Shown here: positions 25,127-32,371 of the stretch, piece by piece
Layout of the letters: every line of letters begins with the position of its first letter
Numbering within the stretch: position 1 is the first letter of the stretch
Source: Chloroflexota bacterium
GTDB taxonomy: Bacteria > Chloroflexota > Dormibacteria > CF-121
NCBI GenBank assembly: GCA_005881715.1
Contig: VBEE01000041.1
Span: 4,518-42,966, forward strand
Length of the DNA stretch: 38,449 nt
Reading direction: 5' to 3'
The notes under the pieces: model-generated
What the model was told of the DNA's origin: nothing
Seen by the model: the letters and a program-made list of their open reading frames with translations, nothing else
Database searches by the model: none
Position numbers and translations under genes: made by a program

Positions 25127-25148
25127 CCGCATGACACGCGTCATGCGG
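25127..25148. promoter_or_regulatory. Inverted repeat between the ABC operon and the 50-aa ORF
   Basis: CCGCATGAC-ACGC-GTCATGCGG is a perfect 9-bp dyad with a 4-nt spacer, about 112 nt upstream of the permease ATG and 50 nt upstream of the small plus-strand ORF. A dyad of ATGAC halves fits a dimeric regulator such as the NarL-type regulator of the operon. No T-tract follows on either strand, so a terminator is unlikely. Nothing else is recognisable in this ~180-nt gap. Confidence 0.45.
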
Positions 25149-25197
25149 GTATTCGAACCCTTCCTCGACCACGCGCCCTTGCCATAAGGTTGAGGCC

Positions 25198-25350
25198 ATG
25201 AAAGATGCGCCAGACGAACTCGAAAAAGATCCCAAGGCTTCCGCGAAGGCACCGGCCGATTCGAAAGTGCCCCCCGCCAGCGAAACCTGGGTCGAGGGGC
25301 AGCCGACGTCGGAGGCCGACTATAAGGAGCCGCCCGACAGCGACGAGTAG
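25198..25350 (+). CDS. Small acidic disordered protein (50 aa)
   Basis: Too short for the ORF track. ATG 25198 to TAG 25350 encodes MKDAPDELEKDPKASAKAPA and ends DYKEPPDSDE. It is rich in Asp, Glu, Lys, Pro and Ala, with one Trp, and no hydrophobic core, so it is probably disordered. TAAGGT lies 7 nt before the ATG, as in leaderless transcripts, and a GAGG lies 2 nt before it. I do not recognise a family. Codon use has high GC at third positions, like its neighbours. It stops 58 nt before the LysR gene on the same strand. Confidence 0.5.
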   Translation: MKDAPDELEKDPKASAKAPADSKVPPASETWVEGQPTSEADYKEPPDSDE

Positions 25351-25373
25351 CCATTGGCCGGGCGCCAATGGTA

Positions 25374-25402
25374 TTGACGCGACGATAGAAAACGTCTATA
25401 GC
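25374..25402 (+). promoter_or_regulatory. Leaderless promoter of the LysR-type regulator
   Basis: TTGACG (25374-25379), a 17-nt spacer and TATAGC (25397-25402) end 6 nt before the ATG at 25409, so the mRNA should begin at or next to the start codon. Overlapping it, ATAGA-AAACG-TCTAT (25385-25399) is a T-N11-A dyad of the kind LysR-type regulators bind, suggesting autoregulation. Confidence 0.65.
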
Positions 25403-25408
25403 TAAGGG

Positions 25409-26311
25409 ATGCTGCTGGCGCAGATGGAAGGCTTCCTCGAGGTTGCCCGCCGCGGCAACGTGAGCCGGGCCGCCGAGGCCATGTTCGTCACCCAGCCGAC
25501 GCTGACCGCACGGCTCCATGCGCTGGAGCGTGAGCTCGGAGAGCCGCTGTTTGCCCGCACCCGGCGCGGCATGAAGCTCACCGACGCCGGCCGCGCCTTC
25601 CTTCCGTATGCAGAGCGGGCTATGCGGGCGGTCCGAGACGGCCGCCAGGCGCTGGCCGACGCCCGATCAGCATCCGCCGGCCGGCTGGTGCTGGGCGCCG
25701 CGCCGGCGGTGAGCACCTACGTCCTGCCTGCCCTGCTCCAGCGGTTTGCCGGTGCCTACCCCCGGGTCGAGGTGGCCGTCCGCACCGGCCATTCGGAGGA
25801 TGTTCTCCAGATGCTGCTCCGGGAGGAGGTCCAGCTCGCCATGGTGCGGGCGCTGCGGCACCCCGATATCGAGTCGATCCCGCTGTACGAGGAGGGGCTG
25901 GTGCTCGTCGTTCCTCCGGGCCACGCTTTTGCCAGGCGGTCGAAGGTCGGCATCGCCGATGTGGCATCCGAGCGGTTGATCTTCTTCGACCGAACCTCCA
26001 GCTATTACGAGCTCACCCAGGCGTTCTTTCTCAGCCTGGGCGTCACCCCTCGCGAGGTGATGGAGCTGGACAACATCGAGTCCGCCAAGAAGATGGTGCA
26101 GCGACGGCTCGGCATCGCCTTGCTGCCGCGGACCGCGGTCGCTGGCGAGCTGGCGGCGAAGACGCTGACCCAGGTCACCGTTACGGACGCGCCGGCGTTG
26201 TCGCAGAAAATCGTCGTGATCCGCCGTCGTGACCAGGGCCGGCCGTCGGGGACGGTCGCCGCCTTCCTCAATCTCCTCAGAGATTCCGACCCCGCCGCCG
26301 TCGCCTCCTAG
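25409..26311 (+). CDS. LysR-family transcriptional regulator
   Basis: 300 residues with an N-terminal winged HTH (residues 1-60: QMEGFLEVARRGNVSRAAEAMFVTQPTLTARLHALE) and a type 2 periplasmic-binding-like effector domain from about residue 90. The inducer is unknown. The stop lies 2 nt from the stop of the convergent isocitrate-lyase gene. A dyad in front of that gene resembles the regulator's own promoter dyad, so control of the lyase is plausible. A leaderless promoter precedes it. Confidence 0.92.
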   Translation: MLLAQMEGFLEVARRGNVSRAAEAMFVTQPTLTARLHALERELGEPLFARTRRGMKLTDAGRAFLPYAERAMRAVRDGRQALADARSASAGRLVLGAAPAVSTYVLPALLQRFAGAYPRVEVAVRTGHSEDVLQMLLREEVQLAMVRALRHPDIESIPLYEEGLVLVVPPGHAFARRSKVGIADVASERLIFFDRTSSYYELTQAFFLSLGVTPREVMELDNIESAKKMVQRRLGIALLPRTAVAGELAAKTLTQVTVTDAPALSQKIVVIRRRDQGRPSGTVAAFLNLLRDSDPAAVAS

Positions 26312-26313
26312 AC

Positions 26314-27468
26314 CTAGACGACCCGGTCTTCGGGCAGTGCCTCGACAAACTCCCGGCCAAGCCGGGCGGCATCGTACGCCTTACCGACGAGATGGTGGTA
26401 GGGCACGCCAGAGAAGAAGTGGTGACTCCGGGTCGGAAAGTCCTGGCCTTGCTCGAACTCCCTGCGCTGGAGCGCGATGTAGCCGTCCTGCTGCTCGGCC
26501 GACATCGCCTGCAGCAGCACGCTGAGGCCGTGGCCTTCGGCGTGCTGGGCGCCCAGCGTGATGAAGATGAACTTGACGCCCATTTCGCCGAGCTCGACAA
26601 ACGTCATCGGATTCGGATCCTTGAACCATTTGAAGGAGGATGACCAGTTGAAGGCAAAGCGGGCGTCCGGAAAGCGCTTCTTGATCTGCTCGGAAAACGT
26701 TTCAACGGCGCCTCGGTCCGATGTCGGAAACTCGCACCACAGCATGTCCGGCATGCCGCTGTCCAGATAGCGAAGGCCGCGGTCCACCGCGAGGTCCATG
26801 TGTCGAAGCGACTCGGGGGCGTCGACCGCACTCAGGCCGTCGGTGCGGGCGATGATGACGAAGTCGTCGTTACCCAGATCGTTCGCGACCGCGCGCGCCA
26901 TGCGAAGCTTCCCCACCATCTCGCTCACTGGGATCAACGCCTTGCCGCCGATGTGCCCGCATCGCTTGGGGAGCACCTGGTCTTCGATGTGGGCCGCGGC
27001 TACGCCGGCGGTCACGTAGAGCTCGGTGGTGCGCTGCACGTTGAAGATGTTGCCGTAGCCGCCGTCCATATCGACGATCACCGGCGGAATCTCCAGGTGT
27101 CTTGGGGCCACCCCCTTTTCCGGGTCGCCGACGGCCATGGTCAACTGGAACTTGCGCAAGGCGCTGACCGTCCGCCGGGCGGCGTCGGCGATCTCCACGC
27201 TCGAGTACAGATCCATATCGGTGGTGCCCAGATGGCCGATGGCGAAGGAGTAGCCGCTGAAGTACACGGCCTTGAAGCCGTAGTACATCACCAGCTCAGC
27301 GCCCATTGGGTCATAGACCCCCGGACCGAACAGGAATGGCTCGGTGTCGAGCAGCTGCCGCATGCGGGTGCTCGGATGGGTAAAGCGCGAGGCAGGCACC
27401 GTGAAGCCATCGGGCAGCAAGGCGCTGGCCACGAGCCGATCGGTTGGCGGGATGGCTACCGTGCTCAT
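26314..27468 (-). CDS. aceA: Isocitrate lyase family enzyme
   Basis: Cleaves isocitrate (or a relative such as methylisocitrate) to succinate and glyoxylate. The catalytic motif KRCGHIGGK (Cys170) replaces the usual KKCGH; VDMDGGYGN, AAHIEDQ, IIARTDGLSA, FNWSSSFKWF and ITLGAQHAEGHGL follow. The start is taken at MSTVAIPPTDRL (27468); the track's TTG start at 27618 adds a low-complexity Arg/Ala stretch over a small upstream ORF in another frame. The length of 384 residues is shorter than typical AceA. No malate synthase is nearby, so the glyoxylate shunt is not demonstrated here. It is probably controlled by the convergent LysR regulator. Confidence 0.82.
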   Translation of the reverse strand: MSTVAIPPTDRLVASALLPDGFTVPASRFTHPSTRMRQLLDTEPFLFGPGVYDPMGAELVMYYGFKAVYFSGYSFAIGHLGTTDMDLYSSVEIADAARRTVSALRKFQLTMAVGDPEKGVAPRHLEIPPVIVDMDGGYGNIFNVQRTTELYVTAGVAAAHIEDQVLPKRCGHIGGKALIPVSEMVGKLRMARAVANDLGNDDFVIIARTDGLSAVDAPESLRHMDLAVDRGLRYLDSGMPDMLWCEFPTSDRGAVETFSEQIKKRFPDARFAFNWSSSFKWFKDPNPMTFVELGEMGVKFIFITLGAQHAEGHGLSVLLQAMSAEQQDGYIALQRREFEQGQDFPTRSHHFFSGVPYHHLVGKAYDAARLGREFVEALPEDRVV

Positions 27469-27478
27469 CGCCTGCCGG

Positions 27479-27601
27479 TTACTCGTTCCCGTGATCGCGT
27501 TCGCAGTCGTCGGGGCAACCGCACTCAACCGTCTCGGCGCGGCAGGGCTGGTATCCGTCGATCTCGCTCGCCTGGGTGCGTTGGCCTTCCATCTCAAGCA
27601 T
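27479..27601 (-). CDS. Possible 40-aa cysteine-rich leader ORF upstream of isocitrate lyase
   Basis: ATG 27601 to TAA 27479 encodes MLEMEGQRTQASEIDGYQPC and then VECGCPDDCERDHGNE. It holds four cysteines, three of them in CGCPDDC. About 80% of codons end in G or C, as in real genes here. It ends 10 nt before the aceA ATG with GGCAGG between, so termination could feed aceA initiation. It may be a regulatory leader peptide, a small metal-binding protein, or chance. No family recognised and no strong ribosome site before it. Confidence 0.35.
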   Translation of the reverse strand: MLEMEGQRTQASEIDGYQPCRAETVECGCPDDCERDHGNE

Positions 27602-27610
27602 GGAAGCCAC

Positions 27611-27656
27611 TCTATCAACTAACCCATCATCGGGTCCAATCGTTTCTAGCGATTGG
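27611..27656 (-). promoter_or_regulatory. Candidate promoter and LysR-type operator of isocitrate lyase
   Basis: CCAATCG-TTTCTAG-CGATTGG (27636-27656) is a perfect 7-bp inverted repeat of the T-N11-A type. On the minus strand TTGGAC (27639-27634) overlaps its end, and GATAGA (27616-27611) follows after 17 nt. Its core TAGAAA-ACG is shared with the dyad in the LysR promoter. Confidence 0.45.
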
Positions 27657-27671
27657 CTCGATAGAGCTCTT

Positions 27672-27866
27672 TTATATTAAGTGGAAGCTCGCCGCCATCT
27701 CCCAGGCCAGTGCGATGGCCGCCGCCAGCAAGAGCACAGCAACGATGCGGGCGTCGTTTATGGCAGCGGTGGCTGCCGACCGCAGCCGGTCCGGCAGATC
27801 TGTGATGCGCCGGGCGGCGCCGCGCAAGCTGTACTCCGAGTGCAGTCGCACGGGAAACAGTCCCAT
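27672..27866 (-). CDS. Small single-pass membrane protein (64 aa)
   Basis: MGLFPVRLHSEYSLRG starts after GGAGG spaced 8 nt from the ATG. One hydrophobic helix lies at about residues 40-60 (ARIVAVLLLAAAIALAWEMAA), preceded by an Arg-rich amphipathic stretch, and the protein ends SFHLI. Topology is likely N-in. Function unknown and no family recognised. TTGACG and TACGGT upstream (27932-27902, 19-nt spacer) could form a promoter. It lies between the histidine phosphatase and the lyase leader. Confidence 0.6.
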   Translation of the reverse strand: MGLFPVRLHSEYSLRGAARRITDLPDRLRSAATAAINDARIVAVLLLAAAIALAWEMAASFHLI

Positions 27867-27950
27867 CTCGCTTCCCTCCTTCCCTGAGCGATCGGGCTTT
27901 CACCGTACCAGATAACGCCGGGTCCACGTCAAGCGGCCGGGCCGACGCGT

Positions 27951-28529
27951 TCAGGCCGTGGCAGGCTGGTTCCAGCGTCGAATCACGGGATCTGCGTGCT
28001 CGTAGCCCAGGACACAGAGCGCGGCGGTCTGCAGCAGATAGTGGCGTCCGGTCTCGGGCGGCTCGCCCAACCAGCGCGCGGCGAGCACGCGCAGCACGTG
28101 GCCGTGGGCGAAGATCAAGACGTCGCCCTCCGCGGCGCGGACCTCGGTGATCACCCGGTCGACTCGGCGGCCGACATCCGCGGCCTTCTCACCGCCGGGG
28201 CCTCCGTCGCGCCAGAGCGACCAGCCGGGACGGATCTGCGTGATCTGTTTGGACGTCATCCCTTCATAGCGGCCGTAGTCCCACTCCACCAGCTCCGGTC
28301 GTGGCTTCGCGTGCGCGCCATAACCGGCCAGCCGGCAGGTCTCGGCGGCTCGCTGGAGGGGGCTGGTCAGCACCAGCGCGAACTTCCAGCTCTTCAGCTC
28401 CGGGCCCAGGGCCTCCGCCTGCCGGCGCCCCTCCTCGGTAAGGGGAATGTCGGTTTTGCCGGTGTGCCGACCGTCAAGACTCCACTCTGTCTCACCGTGC
28501 CGCAGGAGGACCGCCTCGGGCTTTCCCAG
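27951..28529 (-). CDS. Histidine phosphatase family protein (phosphoglycerate-mutase-like)
   Basis: The ORF track begins at 28373 and misses the active site. Extending upstream in frame gives MGKPEAVLLRHGETEWSLDG with the catalytic RHGE (His11). Only CTG codons lie between the preceding stop and RHG, so CTG 28529 is the likely start, with GAGG 7 nt upstream. Residues further on include TSPLQRAAET, VEWDYGRYEG and FAHGHVLRVLAARWLG with the second catalytic histidine. The length is 192 residues. Substrate unknown: such enzymes include phosphoglycerate mutases, alpha-ribazole phosphatases and SixA-like phosphatases. It starts 9 nt after the LiaF-like gene and is probably the last gene of that operon. 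Confidence 0.82.
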   Translation of the reverse strand: MGKPEAVLLRHGETEWSLDGRHTGKTDIPLTEEGRRQAEALGPELKSWKFALVLTSPLQRAAETCRLAGYGAHAKPRPELVEWDYGRYEGMTSKQITQIRPGWSLWRDGGPGGEKAADVGRRVDRVITEVRAAEGDVLIFAHGHVLRVLAARWLGEPPETGRHYLLQTAALCVLGYEHADPVIRRWNQPATA

Positions 28530-28538
28530 GCTGCGGCC

Positions 28539-29450
28539 TCAGCCGGTCTTGAGGTCGAGGTGCGAGGCGCCGCCACTGATCTGGATGTCGTACCGGTTGG
28601 AGGCCGAGGCATATCGCGAGCTTTGCCGCTCGAAATCACCGCCGAGGGCGCCGCTGGTTGAGCCATTGATGGTGATCGCGCTGGCACCACCACTGACGCC
28701 GACGCGCCATTCCGTTTGAGCGGGAATTCGAAGCGTCAGGTTGCTGGCACCGCCCGAAACATCGATCACGACGCTGCCCTTCGGCGGCGGAAGCTGCGCC
28801 TCCAGACGGTTGGCACCGCCCGAGATGTCAAGCTCGGTGAGCTGTAGGTGGCGCAGGTCGAGGCTCAGATTCGCTGCACCGCCGCCGAGCTCGATTTTCC
28901 ACGGGATGCGATCGGTCAGGACGAGGGCCACGTGTCGGCGGTTCGAGCCAAAGAGATGAAACGGCGAGAAGCTGGCGCTCTCTCGGATCGCGAGCGTGCC
29001 GCGCTCATGATCGAGGTTGATGGTCGGTGGATTTTCGCCGGCCGGATACTCGACATGCACCTGGTAAAGCGTGTCGCCCAGACTGCCAGCTTTGACATCG
29101 ACGCCAGCGGCGCTGTAATTCAAATCAAGGGTCGCGGCCGTCAGTCCTCCAATCTGCCCTGTGGCGTCCGCCTTTTGCGCGCCAAAGGATGTGGCGGGCG
29201 CCAGGGTTGCGTACGCGACGGCGGCGATGACGACGACCGCCGCGACGGCCAGGCCGATAAGCAGCGCCTGTCGGCGAGGCAGCGTGTAATTGAGGATGAG
29301 CTGCAAGCCGAGGATCACCAGCAACAGGGGCCACAGGTCACCCAGTCGTTCGAGCGCCGGCCGCGAGAGGACGCCTGTGTTGGCCAGCAGGACGATGACG
29401 CCGATCGCGATCAGAATCAGCGGGAAGAGCAGGCCGCGATTCCGAGACAT
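28539..29450 (-). CDS. LiaF-like membrane protein with toastrack/adhesin-like domain
   Basis: 303 residues. The N-terminus has four hydrophobic helices in a LiaI/DUF5668-type block (about residues 7-95). The rest is an extracellular beta-helix-type domain with repeats ISGGANRLEAQLP, VSGGASNLTLRIP, VSGGASAITI and ISGGASHLDLKTG, spaced about 22-24 residues. This matches the LiaF/DUF4097 type of envelope-stress proteins. Start MSRNRGLLFPL is 8 nt after the PspC gene. The role in sensing membrane stress is inferred from the family. Confidence 0.82.
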   Translation of the reverse strand: MSRNRGLLFPLILIAIGVIVLLANTGVLSRPALERLGDLWPLLLVILGLQLILNYTLPRRQALLIGLAVAAVVVIAAVAYATLAPATSFGAQKADATGQIGGLTAATLDLNYSAAGVDVKAGSLGDTLYQVHVEYPAGENPPTINLDHERGTLAIRESASFSPFHLFGSNRRHVALVLTDRIPWKIELGGGAANLSLDLRHLQLTELDISGGANRLEAQLPPPKGSVVIDVSGGASNLTLRIPAQTEWRVGVSGGASAITINGSTSGALGGDFERQSSRYASASNRYDIQISGGASHLDLKTG

Positions 29451-29458
29451 CAGTCAGC

Positions 29459-29995
29459 CTACCGGCGGCGAACCAGGACCAGCAGCCCGATCGCGATCAG
29501 AAGGATTGGCCAGAAGAGGTCTCCGCGGAAACCACGCAAAAGCCCGAGGTTCGAGATCAGCAAGTACCCGCCCAGCGCGATCAGGATGACCCCGATCCAG
29601 ACTCCGCGGGGGCGGCCCGCCCAGCCTGCCCACCCCGGCGCCCGCCGGGTCGAGGCCGTGCCGGCGGGCTCGGGTGACGGTTGAGTTTGGGATCCGCCCT
29701 CAGGCGATCGGCTGAAGCCGGTTCGGAAATCCTCCCTGATCTCCTGGCCCATCGTCCGGATACGCTCGCTGATGTTCCGAGTGGCCGACGCCGGCGCGCC
29801 CACGGGCGGCTCCATCAAGAACCACAGCGCGAGGTACAGGAGGATGCCGATTCCCGCCCCAACCAGGGTCAGGATGACGAACGCGATCCGGACCAGGAGT
29901 GGCTCGACGCCAAAGTACTGCCCGAGACCGGAGCAGACCCCCGCGATGATGCGATCGGAACCACGTCGTAAGACGCCCCCCGTCGTCTCGCCCAT
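29459..29995 (-). CDS. PspC-domain membrane protein with LiaI-type tail
   Basis: 178 residues. The PspC domain covers about residues 6-62: LRRGSDRIIAGVCSGLGQYFGVEPLLVRIAF followed by a long hydrophobic helix. A polar linker (about 65-125) and two C-terminal membrane segments (VWIGVILIALGGYLLI and FWPILLIAIGLLVLV) match DUF5668. PspC proteins take part in envelope-stress control. It lies directly upstream of the LiaF-like gene, 18 nt after the 51-aa Lmo0937-type gene. Confidence 0.87.
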   Translation of the reverse strand: MGETTGGVLRRGSDRIIAGVCSGLGQYFGVEPLLVRIAFVILTLVGAGIGILLYLALWFLMEPPVGAPASATRNISERIRTMGQEIREDFRTGFSRSPEGGSQTQPSPEPAGTASTRRAPGWAGWAGRPRGVWIGVILIALGGYLLISNLGLLRGFRGDLFWPILLIAIGLLVLVRRR

Positions 29996-30013
29996 CGCGG
30001 GGCAATTATCGCA

Positions 30014-30169
30014 CTAAACCGTTCGGCGTCCGACCACCAGGTTATAGACGATGCCGGCGCCCGCCAGTACGAGAAGCAGCCAGATCAGGGCGCCACCAAT
30101 CTTGAGCGCGAAGAACACCAGCCAGAGCACAAACAGCACCACCACGATGGTCCAGATCAGACTAACCAC
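30014..30169 (-). CDS. Lmo0937-family small membrane protein (51 aa)
   Basis: Too short for the track. Start GTG 30169 (MVSLIWTIVVVLFVLWLVFF), 9 nt after AGGAGG. Two hydrophobic helices (about 4-21 and 26-45) are separated by KIGG, and the protein ends NLVVGRRTV. This is the short two-helix plan of the Lmo0937/DUF5670 family. It is the first gene of the PspC-LiaF-like operon. The only alternative in-register start, ATT, gives a frame closed after five codons. Confidence 0.75.
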   Translation of the reverse strand: MVSLIWTIVVVLFVLWLVFFALKIGGALIWLLLVLAGAGIVYNLVVGRRTV

Positions 30170-30222
30170 GAAATGATTCCTCCTCGGTTGAGCGCCGCTC
30201 TCACCATGATAGCGTCGATATA

Positions 30223-30251
30223 AGGTTACATTTTCGCCCGATTCGAGTCAA
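30223..30251 (-). promoter_or_regulatory. Promoter of the Lmo0937-PspC-LiaF operon
   Basis: TTGACT (30251-30246), a 17-nt spacer and TAACCT (30228-30223), about 54 nt upstream of the GTG start. Confidence 0.45.
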
Positions 30252-30282
30252 CGCCCTCTCGTGGCTTGCGGGGGGCAGAGGA

Positions 30283-30314
30283 TATCTCCCTCCCACTTGG
30301 GGGGTGTAGGGGCG
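30283..30314. repeat. GC-rich palindromic repeat, copy 2 (after the amidohydrolase gene)
   Basis: Sequence of the type ATCTCCCTCCCACTTGGGGGG TGTAGGGG, immediately beyond the amidohydrolase stop. Related to the copies at 19307 and 38389, and here probably forming a hairpin in the 3' end of the transcript. Confidence 0.6.
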
Positions 30315-31547
30315 TCAGTCGAGGTCCTTAACGAGGTCGCCGCCGAGCATCACGAGGCGGACGTGTTTTGGGTCGCCAAAGATCGCCGGATCTTGTAGCG
30401 GATCCGTATCGAGCACGATCAGGTCGGCGCGCTTGCCCGCCTCGACGGTCCCAGCCTCCTTCTCGACCCGCATCAGCGCCGCGTTGGTCCGGGTTGCCGC
30501 GATGATGGCCTGCATCGCCCCCATGACCCGAGCCTGGCAGGCGATCTCCTTCCCCTTATTGCCCTGCATCTCGGCCAGGACATCGGATCCCGAACCGATG
30601 CGAAGGCCCTTTTCGTAGGCGAGTCCCAACGAGTCGTAGGCGCCGGTCAATCCCTGGCGGATCTTGCGAACCATGTCGGGTGTCCAGCCATCGCCGGCTT
30701 CGCGCGCCGACAGTAACTCGTAAGTGATGATGGTCGGCACCAGGAAGACGTCGCCGGCGGCCAGCATCTGATCGGCGGTGGCCTCGTCCAGGAAGTTTCC
30801 GTGTTCGATGGAGCGCACGCCGGCCTTGATCGAGTTCTGGATCGCCCGCGGACCATAGGCGTGAGCCAGCACATACGTGCCGACGGCGCCGGCCGCGTCG
30901 ACCGCGGCGGCGAGCTCGTCTACCGAAAACTGCACATGGTCGAGCTCGTCGGAGGGGGAGGCCGCCCCACCGCTGGCCATCACCTTGACCTGGTCCGCCC
31001 CCCGGCGCAGCACCTCCCGAGCCGCGCGCCGCACCTGGTCGGCCCCGTCCGCCAGGATTGATTCCGAGGTGAGGCCGGGGACTTCCGGGAAGCTCCCCCG
31101 ACTGGTCCGGGCGCGGTGGTCGCCGTGGCCGCCGGTCTGCGAGATGAAGGCGCCGCTGATGAAGATCCGCGGTCCCCGGATCAAGCCGAGCCGGATGGCT
31201 TCCTTGAATCCCCAATCGAGACCGCCAGCATCGCGCACCGTGGTGAAACCGGCTTCGAGCGTTGCCTCGATTTCGTTCTTGATGCGCAGCGCCAGCACAG
31301 CCGGCGGTATGGCCGCTTCGGCGGCGGGGTCGAGGTCGAGCAGCGCCAGATGGACGTGCGCATCCAGCAGACCGGGCATCAAGGTCCGCCCCTGGCAATC
31401 AATGACGCGGGCCTCCCTCGGGCCGGCCGGCCCGCTCGCGGTCCCGATCCGGCGGATCAGGCCATCCTCGACGACGACCCGCATCCCCGCTTGAGGATCG
31501 CGCCCGGTGCAGTCGAGCAGCGTTGCATGCTCGAAGACCACGTTCAC
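30315..31547 (-). CDS. Amidohydrolase family metal-dependent hydrolase
   Basis: 410 residues, GTG start (MNVVFEHATLLDCTG). Metal ligands are HVH (His64, His66), the lysine in DQVKVMASGG, then HAYG, SIEHGNFL and the final aspartate in GSGSDVLAE. The C-terminal AGTVEAGKRADLIVLDTDPL is typical of the imidazolonepropionase-like/Xaa-Pro dipeptidase branch. The substrate is unknown. CTGACC-16-TAAACT upstream (31584-31557) resembles the lhr promoter and lies 9 nt before the GTG. No transport gene is linked. Confidence 0.87.
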   Translation of the reverse strand: MNVVFEHATLLDCTGRDPQAGMRVVVEDGLIRRIGTASGPAGPREARVIDCQGRTLMPGLLDAHVHLALLDLDPAAEAAIPPAVLALRIKNEIEATLEAGFTTVRDAGGLDWGFKEAIRLGLIRGPRIFISGAFISQTGGHGDHRARTSRGSFPEVPGLTSESILADGADQVRRAAREVLRRGADQVKVMASGGAASPSDELDHVQFSVDELAAAVDAAGAVGTYVLAHAYGPRAIQNSIKAGVRSIEHGNFLDEATADQMLAAGDVFLVPTIITYELLSAREAGDGWTPDMVRKIRQGLTGAYDSLGLAYEKGLRIGSGSDVLAEMQGNKGKEIACQARVMGAMQAIIAATRTNAALMRVEKEAGTVEAGKRADLIVLDTDPLQDPAIFGDPKHVRLVMLGGDLVKDLD

Positions 31548-31556
31548 GGCTCGACT

Positions 31557-31584
31557 AGTTTATCTACGCCGCGTGGTAGGTCAG
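31557..31584 (-). promoter_or_regulatory. Promoter of the amidohydrolase gene
   Basis: CTGACC (31584-31579), a 16-nt spacer and TAAACT (31562-31557), nearly identical in layout to the lhr promoter. It overlaps the end of the ZIP transporter gene and leaves a 9-nt or shorter leader. Confidence 0.5.
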
Positions 31585-32346
31585 AAAGAGGTCGGTGACG
31601 TAGCCCAGCAGAAATCCAAGGAGCAGTCCCCAGCCCATTGCGGCAGGCGAGTTGAGCCGGCGGCCGAGGTGGAACATCTCGTTGACCACGTAGAGCAAGG
31701 CGCCGGCGGCGAGCGCCAGGAAGAGCACATAGACGTACGTCGAGGTGAAGACATACCCGATTACCGTGCCGAAGAAGGTCGGGCCGCCGCCGATCAGTCC
31801 GGCAATCAGCAGGAAGCCCCACGAGGGTCGAGGGGTATCGAGGGCCAGGGGGGCGGCAATGCCGAAACCCTCCGTGATGTTGTGCAGGGCGAAGCCGATC
31901 ACCAGTACCACGGCGAAGGCGACGGCACCGGTCGCCGCCGACTGCCCGATGGCCAGGCCCTCCGACAGATTGTGCAGCCCGAGCCCGGTGGCGATCATCA
32001 TCGCCAGTGTTCTGGGCGGGGCCGGCGGTGCGTTCTTTACCCGCCCGAAAAGGCGGCCGTTGAAGTAGACGAGGCCAAGCAGGCCGAGGCCGATGCCCGC
32101 CGCGAAGATCGCGACCAGCGTGAAAAAGCCGCCATCACCTCGATGCAGGGCGGCGAGCGCTGTCTCGACCGGTCCCGAGGCGTGGCTGAGAATATCCCAG
32201 AGCAGGAAAATCAGCACGCCGGTGGCGATCGCGTTGAGGAGCCCCTGGACGGTGCGCGAGAACCCCCGAATGCGTCCGACCGGGAGCCCGATGAAGATGG
32301 TGGCACCCGCGATTGCGCCAAGGGCGGCCGCAGCAGCGTGGCTCAT
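31564..32346 (-). CDS. ZIP family metal transporter
   Basis: 260 residues with about eight hydrophobic segments and a short cytoplasmic loop. The two signature helices read LHNLSEGLAIG and LHNITEGFGIA; their histidine and glutamate residues bind the metal. It could import zinc, manganese or iron. It is divergent from a DtxR/MntR-type regulator with only 39 bp between the start codons, which supports metal-responsive control. The stop lies 16 nt before the amidohydrolase GTG. Confidence 0.87.
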   Translation of the reverse strand: MSHAAAAALGAIAGATIFIGLPVGRIRGFSRTVQGLLNAIATGVLIFLLWDILSHASGPVETALAALHRGDGGFFTLVAIFAAGIGLGLLGLVYFNGRLFGRVKNAPPAPPRTLAMMIATGLGLHNLSEGLAIGQSAATGAVAFAVVLVIGFALHNITEGFGIAAPLALDTPRPSWGFLLIAGLIGGGPTFFGTVIGYVFTSTYVYVLFLALAAGALLYVVNEMFHLGRRLNSPAAMGWGLLLGFLLGYVTDLFLTYHAA

Positions 32347-32371
32347 GTTCTGACGATCCGGCTCAGGACTC

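Noticed and set aside
27636-27656. CCAATCG/CGATTGG hairpin as a terminator
   Set aside because: No T-tract follows on either strand, and it overlaps a -35 box, so an operator is more likely.
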